From the NCBI GenBank assembly GCA_019113455.1, contig DXHG01000170.1:1-14980 (forward strand): a DNA stretch of 14,980 nt, written 5' to 3'. The notes below the pieces were generated by a model. That model made no database searches. It was not told the DNA's origin and saw nothing but the letters and a program-made list of their open reading frames with translations. The number at the start of each line of letters is the position of its first letter. Positions within the stretch are counted from its first letter, which is position 1. Position numbers and translations under genes: made by a program. This document shows positions 7,016-14,105 of the stretch, piece after piece. Origin of the DNA: Candidatus Treponema faecavium (GTDB taxonomy: Bacteria; Spirochaetota; Spirochaetia; Treponematales; Treponemataceae).

Positions 7016-7570
7016 ATGCTGCAGGGTGTTCTGTATTATCTCATATTCGCGTCCGGCGTACTCATTTATGGAATTGGACTTAACCGTGTGATTACGGCTG
7101 ACCGTTCACACTGTACGATTCTTATTTTCTTTCGGACATTGATTACCGTTGTGTGTTCTGTGCTGTTTTGCAAGCTGTTTATCTGGCTCTTGCTTGAAGA
7201 TGCGGGCATGGTTATGCTGTTCCCTTTTTTTTGTGCGCTTGTTCAGATTATCATCTCTGCATTTTGTCAGGTAATTGTCGATTTAACGGCTAAAACTACT
7301 GCGGCGGAGTTTTCCGTTTCATTTTTGGCAACGGTGCTCGCTGTTTCAGAGAGCGTATCCGTCGGAGAGGCGGTGCTGTTTGCCGTGTGCTTTGTCTGTT
7401 CTTTCTCACTGCTGGTGCCGTTAGTGCAAGTGCTTCGCAGCAGGATTTTGTATGCGCAGCCGATATCTTCGTTTGCAACCGGCGCGCTGCTTTTTATTTC
7501 TCTCGCAATTGTGCTGCTTTGCCTTGGGGCAGTGAATGTATCATGGCTTATACCGGGAGTAATGCAGTGA
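7016..7570 (+). CDS. rnfA: RnfA-like membrane subunit lacking cluster cysteines
   Basis: This 184-residue, six-span protein has the length and topology of RnfA. The start (YYLIFASGVLIYGIGLNRVI) resembles the family's LFFLIFISAVLVNNFVLSRF. The C-terminal RSRILYAQPISSFATGALLF (141-160) resembles RERLELADVPKAFRGTPIAL. The LGICP cysteine motif after the first span is replaced by ITADRSH, although C33 lies close by. The second motif, PLITTNC, is replaced by a cysteine-free FLATVLAVSESVS stretch. Membrane-embedded cysteines elsewhere do not form the family pattern. The ATG at 7016 has AAAGGGAG about 11 bases upstream; the longer in-frame extension overlaps rnfE and is rejected. The stop overlaps the GTG of rnfB (GTGA). 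Confidence 0.8.
   Translation: MLQGVLYYLIFASGVLIYGIGLNRVITADRSHCTILIFFRTLITVVCSVLFCKLFIWLLLEDAGMVMLFPFFCALVQIIISAFCQVIVDLTAKTTAAEFSVSFLATVLAVSESVSVGEAVLFAVCFVCSFSLLVPLVQVLRSRILYAQPISSFATGALLFISLAIVLLCLGAVNVSWLIPGVMQ
7554..7558 (+). promoter_or_regulatory. Ribosome site supporting a GTG start for rnfB
   Basis: GGGAG lies 8 bases before GTG at 7567, which overlaps the rnfA stop. An in-frame ATG at 7543 has no such site in front of it, so the GTG start is preferred. Confidence 0.65.
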
Positions 7571-8223
7571 TTGTTTCTTTTATATTTTCATTTTTAATTG
7601 TGCTGCTCTGCGGTTTGACTATCATATTTATCTATGAAGTTTTAATTCCGGCCATGAAACAGCTGTCTTTATATGTAGGAGAAACTCTGTTTGCGGCTGA
7701 TGAAATGACGGTTCCGGTGTTTCGTACGGAACAGGAACTCCTGCCGTGCGACAAGAAAGCGGTGGTTCTGTGCAGTCATGCCAAACAATTTACCGGCAGT
7801 CCTTTTACGTATGCCGGCACGGCGAACTGCCGGATTTTTGCTGCGGGTATGCACAGCTATGCTGACTGCCCGTTCAGCTGCTGCGGTTTGGGCGATTGTG
7901 CGAAAGCATGTCCTGAGAACGCTGTTGCGATAGTAAATCGTACCGCTGTTATTGCCGATAATTGTACGGGATGCGGTGTATGTGTATCTGTGTGTCCTCG
8001 CGCTTTGATACGATTGGTGCCAAGAAATGAAAAAATAACACTGTTTTGTGCGGCTTCCAGAGAAACGGTTACGACCTGTTCTCAGTATTTGCGCCATACT
8101 GATGAAATTCCGGTATTGCACAGGAAACCGCCTGTTATACATCGTATACGCGCTTTTATCAGCCGCAGACGTCATACGCCCATACAAGAAGATAAGCCGG
8201 AGCAGGGGGATATGATTGAATAA
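7567..8223 (+). CDS. rnfB: RnfB-like ferredoxin subunit lacking the Fes domain
   Basis: This 218-residue protein has one N-terminal membrane span (2-24), a cytoplasmic linker, then the characteristic RnfB module. KKAVVLCSH (63-71) and TANCRIFAAG (85-94) are followed by CPFSCCGLGDCAKACP, with cluster cysteines C101, C105, C111 and C115. A second cluster follows at C133, C136, C139 and C143P. This matches the RnfB pattern CxYGCLGxGDCVKxCP closely. Canonical RnfB also has a Fes domain (NCGACGYPGC-type) between the span and this module. Here that stretch (25-60) has no cysteine before C61, so the domain is missing. A basic tail (FISRRRHTP) ends the protein. It should accept electrons from a soluble donor at the inner membrane face. 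The TTG of the next gene lies inside its 3' end. Confidence 0.88.
   Translation: MIVSFIFSFLIVLLCGLTIIFIYEVLIPAMKQLSLYVGETLFAADEMTVPVFRTEQELLPCDKKAVVLCSHAKQFTGSPFTYAGTANCRIFAAGMHSYADCPFSCCGLGDCAKACPENAVAIVNRTAVIADNCTGCGVCVSVCPRALIRLVPRNEKITLFCAASRETVTTCSQYLRHTDEIPVLHRKPPVIHRIRAFISRRRHTPIQEDKPEQGDMIE
8205..8210 (+). promoter_or_regulatory. Ribosome site supporting a TTG start for the GH57-like gene
   Basis: GGGGGA lies 5 bases before TTG at 8216, inside the end of rnfB. No better start is available before the conserved first strand (ICFIFGEP), so the TTG start and translational coupling to rnfB are well supported. Confidence 0.75.
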
Positions 8224-10201
8224 TATCTGTTTCATTTTTGGCGAACCGTATACAGGCGAGTTTGACAATACAGTTATGGAACGCATATATTCAGAAGTCT
8301 TTGCACCCTTGTATAGTTTACTCTATGCTCATCCGCAATGCTATTGGGCATTTTATTTTCCCGGGCCGCAGCTGGAGTGGTTTAAGCGTTTTCATCCGGA
8401 ATATATTGAGCTGGGCGCCGAAATGTCGAAGCGGAAACAGATAGAATTTATCGGCGGCGGCTTTTATGAACCGATTATGCCGCTGCTGCTGCCGTCTGAT
8501 AGAGTAGCTCAGCTTGAGCTTATGACGACGACGCTCCGTCATATAGGAGGCAAACGCCCGCGCGGGGCAAAACTTATCTGCGACATCTGGGATCCGTCTC
8601 TGATACCGACATTCTATAGAGGCAGTTTTGAATATATTCTGCTTGATTCTTCTCTTATTCCGAGCGGATATGAAATATGCTATCCGCTCCTTGCAGAAGA
8701 ATTGGGAAAAACAATCTGCGTGCTGCCGGAAACGCAGCTGTATCTGCCGCAGGATGGGGAAACGCCTCGCGTATGGCTTGACCGTGTGAGCGGCGCGCTG
8801 CCGAAAACCGATGTGCCCGCCGCCGCTGTGTGCAGATTTGATATTTCTCTGTGTACTCAGCTCATTCAAACAGGCTGGCTTCAGGAATTATGCACCATTC
8901 TGCCGTCATATGCCGATACGCTGGCAGCGGTGCTGCCGTCCAAGTATGTCCGAAGCGTTTCGCAAATGACGCCTGTCTATATACCGCCGTCTATACATAA
9001 ACGGCTTGCGCAGCCGCTGCCTGTGTCCTCTGACACCGCTCCTGTCTCGATACAGGAATGGCTTATTGCGCATCCTCATGCGCGCAATTTCTATATGAAA
9101 ATGATAAATACAAGCAATTACATTTATCAGAGCCGCGGAGGAGACAAGGCGAGAAAAATATCCGCGCATGAACAGCTGTATAAAGCGCAGAGCGGTACTG
9201 CCTGCCTTGGTTTGGGGAAATACGGTGTCCCCGGCACAAAACAGCGGTATGAGGCGTACCGCAATCTGCTGCAGGCGAAACGGTATATAAAAGAAGCAGA
9301 AAACAGAACATCTGTAAGCGGTCCGCTTCGTTATGATATGAACGCTGACGGCAGGGTAGAATATATATTTGAGCAGCCGACATACACCGCCTGCATTACG
9401 CAGACGGGCGGAAGTATATTTATGCTTGATGTGCTGGATATCTGCTGTACATCCGGTGCAATGCGCGAAACAGCGACGACCGGCACTGAGAGCTCGTATG
9501 CACGCAATTTGTTTGTTGATCATTTAATTGATCCTGCATTGTTGGGACAGTACCTGTCAGGAGAATCTGTTGGGGACCCGATTTTTGCAAGCTGTCGGTA
9601 TACGGATAAACCGTCGGAGCTGTCTAAAAAAGATCTGCAGCTTATTGCAAACGGGTATTATGGGAAAAAACAGCAGCCTGTATCCCTTTGCAAACGATAC
9701 GTGTGTGCTCCTAATGGTATTCAGGTTCGGTTTGTACTGAGCAATACGGGCGATGAACCAATTGCGGCGGTCTTTGCGACTGAATTAACGTTTGAGATTG
9801 CTGCTGCCAGTTCAAAGTCAAACGGAATAACGACAGAAATTCTGCTTAGCGATAACAGTATGTACCGCACAGAATTGCCCGAGTCTGAACATCCCGTGTG
9901 TTATGCAGATATTTCTTTTATGCGTTTGTCAAATCAAGCGGCGAATATTTCTTTCGCGTTTGAACCGAATGAACAGGCAGGGTATTGCCAGTACCCCATT
10001 TCTTTTTCGGAACAACATGACTCAATTTCTGGGCATGAACAGCTGTGTGCTGCTGCCGAACACGCGCTTTCCTGCACTTTTTACTGGCATGTTGAAATAG
10101 AACCACATCATAATATTGAAAAAACACTTTCAATGGGGATAAACACCGCATCAAAACGCCGCAAAAGTGAAAACTCCCATAAAACGGCAGGCGGCGAATA
10201 A
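8216..10201 (+). CDS. GH57-like protein with altered catalytic residues
   Basis: This 661-residue protein has the layout and length of GH57 4-alpha-glucanotransferases (about 655-660): an N-terminal barrel followed by DUF1925/DUF1926-type beta domains. KQIEFIGGGFYEPIMP (74-89) matches the GQVEILGGGFYEPILP region very well, and RGAKLICDIWDP (116-127) matches GAWLTERVWEP. In active enzymes the Glu of TER is the nucleophile; here C122 takes its place. The HQP motif near the N-terminus is GEP (9-11). The DDGEKFG region that carries the acid/base Asp reads FDISLC (208-213), leaving one possible Asp (D209). Glycosidase or transferase activity is therefore unlikely; a glucan-binding, regulatory or structural role is possible. 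The frame is intact. It is co-translated with the Rnf-like genes and is the last gene of the run. Confidence 0.82.
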   Translation: MNNICFIFGEPYTGEFDNTVMERIYSEVFAPLYSLLYAHPQCYWAFYFPGPQLEWFKRFHPEYIELGAEMSKRKQIEFIGGGFYEPIMPLLLPSDRVAQLELMTTTLRHIGGKRPRGAKLICDIWDPSLIPTFYRGSFEYILLDSSLIPSGYEICYPLLAEELGKTICVLPETQLYLPQDGETPRVWLDRVSGALPKTDVPAAAVCRFDISLCTQLIQTGWLQELCTILPSYADTLAAVLPSKYVRSVSQMTPVYIPPSIHKRLAQPLPVSSDTAPVSIQEWLIAHPHARNFYMKMINTSNYIYQSRGGDKARKISAHEQLYKAQSGTACLGLGKYGVPGTKQRYEAYRNLLQAKRYIKEAENRTSVSGPLRYDMNADGRVEYIFEQPTYTACITQTGGSIFMLDVLDICCTSGAMRETATTGTESSYARNLFVDHLIDPALLGQYLSGESVGDPIFASCRYTDKPSELSKKDLQLIANGYYGKKQQPVSLCKRYVCAPNGIQVRFVLSNTGDEPIAAVFATELTFEIAAASSKSNGITTEILLSDNSMYRTELPESEHPVCYADISFMRLSNQAANISFAFEPNEQAGYCQYPISFSEQHDSISGHEQLCAAAEHALSCTFYWHVEIEPHHNIEKTLSMGINTASKRRKSENSHKTAGGE

Positions 10202-10217
10202 ACCGCTGCGCTCATTT
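10187..10217 (+). terminator. Weak terminator candidate after the GH57-like gene
   Basis: GCAGGCGG (10187-10194) can pair with CCGCTGC (10203-10209) with one bulged G across an 8-base loop, then TCATTTT follows. The stem overlaps the stop codon and the U-tract is short, so termination may be partial. Confidence 0.3.
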
Positions 10218-10446
10218 TGCCATAACCCGTTTGCCGTCTTGCGCGGACTGTACAGAGACACGGTTAAGCATGCTCTCAAAGAACGAAAAATGCAGTCTGA
10301 CAAACAAACCATGTACCGGCAGCGTATGTTATAGTTTCCGGCGGCACAGTTTGGAGCAGCGCAGCTTGCGGATTTTATCGCGCGGTTCTGCGCCTGCCCC
10401 GTAAACAGTCCTCCCGCTTTATAGTAAACCGCTCACGCCAGGCTTT

Positions 10447-10474
10447 CACGTTTTAAAGCTGTGCTCAAAACGTG
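10447..10474. repeat. Perfect inverted repeat, 8-base arms, 12-base loop
   Basis: CACGTTTT (10447-10454) and AAAACGTG (10467-10474) are exact reverse complements around the loop AAAGCTGTGCTC. As RNA this would be a modest, AU-rich hairpin with no following U-tract on the plus strand, so it is a regulatory or protein-binding candidate rather than an obvious terminator. Confidence 0.6.
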
Positions 10475-10544
10475 CGGCTATAAAACCATCGGTGCTGGCA
10501 GAAAAGGAGGGGCGGGGCGGAAAACGAATTACAGAGAATAAAAC

Positions 10545-10562
10545 GCTGCGTGCACACGCAGC
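10545..10562. repeat. Perfect 18-base palindrome upstream of metG
   Basis: GCTGCGTG (10545-10552) and CACGCAGC (10555-10562) are exact reverse complements separated by CA. The short centre suits a dimeric DNA-binding protein better than an RNA hairpin. It lies 65 bases before the metG -35 box, where an activator or repressor could act. No U-tract follows. Confidence 0.6.
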
Positions 10563-10627
10563 AGTCGCCGCGGGAACCTGCAAAGAAAAACCGTCCGTGT
10601 GCAGCATAAACGCCGCTGCCCTGACGA

Positions 10628-10657
10628 TTGACAGAGTGCCCTATAAAAAACTATCAT
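10628..10657 (+). promoter_or_regulatory. metG promoter, predicted near-leaderless transcript
   Basis: A consensus TTGACA -35 box (10628-10633), an 18-base spacer and TATCAT (10652-10657) form a strong sigma-70-type promoter. Transcription should begin about 10662-10667, at or only a few bases before the metG ATG (10667). No Shine-Dalgarno site is present between the two, consistent with a leaderless message. Confidence 0.72.
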
Positions 10658-10666
10658 ATTCACACT

Positions 10667-12961
10667 ATGAACCGAAGACTCATTACTTCTGCATTGCCGT
10701 ATGTCAATAATGTTCCGCATTTGGGCAACCTCATTCAGGTGCTTTCCGCCGATGTATTCGCGCGTTTCTGCCGTAGCCGCGGCTATGAGACGCTGTATGT
10801 GTGCGGAACGGATGAATACGGCACCGCTACAGAAACAAAAGCGTTGGAAGAAAAGAAAACGCCGCGTGAATTATGCGATTACTATCACATGATTCATGCG
10901 GATATTTATCAGTGGTTTGATATAGCTTTCGACTATTTTGGAAGAACGTCAACGCCGCAGCAAACCGAGATAGTACAGTCGCTGTTTGCCGATTTGGATA
11001 AAAACGGCTATATAAAAGAAAACACTATCGAGCAGCTGTTTTGCCCGCATTGCAGCCGGTTTTTGGCTGACCGGTACGTGCGGGGAACGTGCCCGTATTG
11101 CGGATACGAAGATGCGCGCGGCGATCAATGCGAAAACTGCGGAAAACTGCTTGACCCCACTGATTTGCGCTCTCCGCGCTGCGCGACATGCGGGGGTACG
11201 CCGCATATCAAGTCAACAAAGCACTTGTATATCGATCTGCCCGGTATTCAAAAAAAGTATCAGGCGTGGATGGAGCAGGCGAGCATCGACGGCCAATGGT
11301 CAAAGAACGCGGTGCAGATGACGCAGGCGTGGATCCGCGACGGCCTGCATGAGCGGGCAATAACGCGGGATCTCAAATGGGGCATACCGGTGCCCAAGCC
11401 CGGGTTTGAAGATAAGGTCTTTTATGTCTGGTTTGACGCACCGATCGGCTATATTTCCATTACAAAGGCGCTTGCGGATACGTTGACTGCGCAAAACAAA
11501 CAGAGCTTTGACTGGAAATCATGGTGGCTGCCTGAAGAATCCGATGAAGCACAGCGCCCCAAAGTAGATTTGTTCCAGTTTATCGGCAAGGATAATATTC
11601 CGTTCCATACGGTTATTTTCCCGTCGACACTTATCGGTTCCGGTCATAACTGGACAAAGCTGTATCACATGTCAAGCACGGAATACTTGAATTATGAGGC
11701 GGGCAAGTTTTCAAAATCGAAAGGCATTGGCGTGTTCGGCACCGATGCAAAAGAATCAGGGATTCCTGCCGACATGTGGCGCTTTTATATCTTTTACAAC
11801 CGGCCTGAAAAATCAGATACACAGTTTACCTGGAGCGATTTTCAGGAAAAAGTAAACGGAGAACTGATCGGCAATCTGGGCAATCTGGTAAACCGCACGA
11901 CGACGTTTGTGATGCGCTACTATGACGGCGTTATCCCCGATGGTCCGTCTGACGATGCGCTCTGGCAGAAAGCTGCGGCGTCGGAAGCAAAAATAACTGA
12001 GCTCCTTGAATGGGCGGAACTTAAAGATGCGTTCCATGAATTATTTGCGCTGTCCTCAATCGCGAATAAGGCGTTTCAGGACGGCGAGCCGTGGAAGACG
12101 CGCACGGCAGACCCGCCGCGCGCCGCCGGTCTCATACGGGATTTGTGCTATATCATAAAGGATCTGATGATTATCGCGCATCCGTATCTGCCGCAGTACA
12201 CGCAGCAGGTTATGTCGTTTTTTGGCAAAACGATTGCCGACAGCACCGCGGGTCATGAACGGTATCCCGACGGGCTTATGTGGAGCGATCTGGGCAAACG
12301 GGAAGGCCTGTCTTCGGTCGTGAAATCAGCGATTATTTTTAAGCCGCTCGATGACGCACAGACTGCCGCATTCCGCAAACGGTACTCCGGAAGCCAGGCG
12401 GAACGCAGGGCCGCGGAGCAGAAAAAAGATGGCGAAAAACAGATACGCAAGGCGGACGACCCCGCCGCGTATTTTACCGCGAATATTGCATTAAAGACGG
12501 CAACAATACGTTCGGTTGAAAAGCACCCTGACGCTGATAAGCTCTACATTGAGAAGCTCGACGACGGCAGCGGCACGGAACGCGTTATTTTATCTGGACT
12601 TGTCCCGTATCTAAAGCCTGAGCAGCTGCTTGGCAAGACAGTCGTTATTGCCGATAACCTGCAGCCGCGAAAGATGCGCGGTATCGAAAGCCGCGGCATG
12701 CTGCTTGCTGCCGACTATACCGACGAAAACGGCAAAGACTGCGTGGAAGTCCTTGAATGTCCGTGGGCGCCGCCGGGTACTCCGGTGGTGCTTGAGGGTA
12801 CCCCTGCTGATGGGCAGAAACCGGAAGTAATACGCGCCGATGATTTTTTTGCGGTTGATATTCTCATAAAAGACAGTACCGCAGTAATCGGCGGCAAGGC
12901 GCTGACTGCCGCAGGCAGACCGATTACCACCGTGTTTACCAAGAACGGCGGTGTGCATTGA
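10667..12961 (+). CDS. metG: Methionine--tRNA ligase
   Basis: This 764-residue enzyme charges tRNA-Met with methionine in the cytoplasm. The HIGH-type motif is HLGN (18-21) within TSALPYVNNVPHLGN, and the KMSKS-type motif is KFSKS (347-351). Four CxxC pairs (126/129, 142/145, 155/158, 172/175) form a two-zinc knuckle of the MetG1 type. An anticodon-binding helical domain follows. From about residue 600 a C-terminal EMAP-II-like tRNA-binding domain appears, with RSVEKHPDADKLYIEKLDDG and RKMRGIESRGMLLAA. About 50 further residues follow this domain. Upstream in-frame ATG at 10628 overlaps the promoter, so the start at MNRRLITSALPYVNN is chosen. The TGA overlaps the next gene's TTG. Confidence 0.97.
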   Translation: MNRRLITSALPYVNNVPHLGNLIQVLSADVFARFCRSRGYETLYVCGTDEYGTATETKALEEKKTPRELCDYYHMIHADIYQWFDIAFDYFGRTSTPQQTEIVQSLFADLDKNGYIKENTIEQLFCPHCSRFLADRYVRGTCPYCGYEDARGDQCENCGKLLDPTDLRSPRCATCGGTPHIKSTKHLYIDLPGIQKKYQAWMEQASIDGQWSKNAVQMTQAWIRDGLHERAITRDLKWGIPVPKPGFEDKVFYVWFDAPIGYISITKALADTLTAQNKQSFDWKSWWLPEESDEAQRPKVDLFQFIGKDNIPFHTVIFPSTLIGSGHNWTKLYHMSSTEYLNYEAGKFSKSKGIGVFGTDAKESGIPADMWRFYIFYNRPEKSDTQFTWSDFQEKVNGELIGNLGNLVNRTTTFVMRYYDGVIPDGPSDDALWQKAAASEAKITELLEWAELKDAFHELFALSSIANKAFQDGEPWKTRTADPPRAAGLIRDLCYIIKDLMIIAHPYLPQYTQQVMSFFGKTIADSTAGHERYPDGLMWSDLGKREGLSSVVKSAIIFKPLDDAQTAAFRKRYSGSQAERRAAEQKKDGEKQIRKADDPAAYFTANIALKTATIRSVEKHPDADKLYIEKLDDGSGTERVILSGLVPYLKPEQLLGKTVVIADNLQPRKMRGIESRGMLLAADYTDENGKDCVEVLECPWAPPGTPVVLEGTPADGQKPEVIRADDFFAVDILIKDSTAVIGGKALTAAGRPITTVFTKNGGVH

Positions 12962-14073
12962 TCAGCGTATCCGCTGAACCCGTACCGGCGGCACAGGCAG
13001 CCGATGCCGAAGGCAGTGCCGGCTGCCGTTTTTTGCAGACTGAGTTCTGGGCAGCGTTCAAAGCGGCTCACGGCTGGAAACCGTATCGGTTTGGCGTGCG
13101 GTATACCGCCGGTGAACGCTCAGGAACTGCCGTGTGTTCTGTTCTTGTTCGGACATTCCGGTTCGGCGCGCTCGCGTATTGTCCGATGGGCATCGATATA
13201 CCGGTGTGCGTGCCCGGCACCGATGCCGCAGGTATTTCTCTTGATGAGTACCTGGAACTTCTCGTGCAGACGGCGCAGTGCCTGAAATCGCTTTTGCCTG
13301 CGCGCACGCTGTGCCTGCGGTTTGATCCGCCGCTTGACTTTGCTTCCCTTGAAGAGAAAAACGCCTGCACGGCGCTCCTTGCCCGCATGCCGCGCATTGC
13401 ACGCGCGCCTGCCGCGGTGCAGCCGCCTGATACGGTGCTGCTTGATTTGCACTTGAGCGAACAAGCGCTTTTGCAAAACATGAAGCCCAAATGGCGCTAC
13501 AATATCAGGCTCGCACAGAAAAAAGGTGTTTCAGTCCGCGTCGGTACGGCATCCGACATAGACATTTTTTATCGGCTCTATGAAATAACCGCGCGCAGGG
13601 ACAATATCGCCATACATGACAAAGCGTATTACCGCGACTTGCTCTGCCGCGCAGAGGAGCGTGCGGGCTCAGGTGAGACGCCGCGCGTTTCGCTCTACAT
13701 TGCCGAATACGAACACGAACCCGTAGCGGCGATTATCACGCTTTTTTGTAAAAGAGAAGCGGTGTATCTGTATGGAGCGTCTTCAAACGCGCACCGCAAC
13801 GTGATGCCGGCGTATCTGCTGCAATGGACAGCAATACGCGATGCGAAAGCATACGGTTCGCACATCTATGACTTTTACGGGATTCCGCCTGACAGCGATG
13901 AGCATCATCCCATGCACGGCCTGTACCGGTTCAAGACCGGATTCGGCGGTACAATCATACACCGTCCGGGGAGCATTGACGTTCCGTTTTCTTTCGGCTA
14001 CACGGCGTATACCGCGGCGGAACGCGCGCGGACATTCTGGTTCAAGAAAATAAAGAAGCTTTTTAAAAGATAA
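12958..14073 (+). CDS. FemAB-family aminoacyltransferase
   Basis: This 371-residue protein resembles FemX/FemAB peptidoglycan-bridge transferases, which move an amino acid from aminoacyl-tRNA to the lipid II stem peptide at the inner membrane face. Two GNAT-like halves are visible. The first includes FLQTEFWAAFKAAHGWKPYRF (25-45, a typical opening). The second includes LLQNMKPKWRYNIRLAQKKG (171-190), then LYIAEYEHEPVAAIITLF and YLYGASSNAHRNVMPAYLLQW. YDFYGIPPD and LYRFKTGFGG near the C-terminus match the conserved FKxxFGG ending. A basic tail (KKIKKLFKR) may help membrane contact. Start is TTG at 12958, overlapping the metG stop as TTGA, with a weak GGCGGT site upstream. The tie to an aminoacyl-tRNA synthetase gene fits its use of charged tRNA, but its amino acid is unknown. 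Confidence 0.88.
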   Translation: MISVSAEPVPAAQAADAEGSAGCRFLQTEFWAAFKAAHGWKPYRFGVRYTAGERSGTAVCSVLVRTFRFGALAYCPMGIDIPVCVPGTDAAGISLDEYLELLVQTAQCLKSLLPARTLCLRFDPPLDFASLEEKNACTALLARMPRIARAPAAVQPPDTVLLDLHLSEQALLQNMKPKWRYNIRLAQKKGVSVRVGTASDIDIFYRLYEITARRDNIAIHDKAYYRDLLCRAEERAGSGETPRVSLYIAEYEHEPVAAIITLFCKREAVYLYGASSNAHRNVMPAYLLQWTAIRDAKAYGSHIYDFYGIPPDSDEHHPMHGLYRFKTGFGGTIIHRPGSIDVPFSFGYTAYTAAERARTFWFKKIKKLFKR

Positions 14074-14105
14074 CCCGCGCGCCTTGTGTCCGCGCGGGCT
14101 TTTTC
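14074..14105 (+). terminator. Strong intrinsic terminator after the FemAB-like gene
   Basis: CCCGCGCG (14074-14081) pairs perfectly with CGCGCGGG (14091-14098) across a 9-base loop, and CTTTTTC follows. It starts directly after the stop codon. The converging minus-strand hydrolase gene ends at 14105; the same stem followed by TTATCTTTT on that strand may terminate it too. Confidence 0.88.

Larger units (their letters stand above)
10202..10627. other. Non-coding gap before the metG promoter
   Basis: I find no convincing gene on either strand. The short frames here lack ribosome sites and recognisable sequence. The gap holds the tail of the weak terminator candidate, two perfect 8-base inverted repeats (10447-10474 and 10545-10562) and a G-rich tract (10506-10520). 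I see no tRNA, tmRNA, SRP RNA or RNase P RNA signature. A small RNA or an upstream regulatory region for metG remains possible. Confidence 0.6.

Noticed and set aside
3560..8223. Rnf-like genes as pseudogenes
   Set aside because: No frameshift or internal stop is seen, starts have good ribosome sites, and the iron-sulfur motifs of RnfB and RnfC are exact. Loss of function by decay would not leave this pattern.
3560..8223. Nqr (sodium-pumping NADH:quinone reductase) instead of Rnf
   Set aside because: An RnfB-type ferredoxin subunit and an RnfC with two 4Fe-4S motifs are present and there is no NqrF-like flavoprotein. The order C-D-G-E-A-B is that of Rnf.
10202..10666. T-box or S-box riboswitch controlling metG
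   Set aside because: No T-box or SAM-riboswitch consensus is visible, and the promoter immediately before the ATG leaves no leader for one.
10492..10720. Small open frames on both strands before metG
   Set aside because: They overlap the metG promoter or its coding start, lack ribosome sites and show no recognisable protein.
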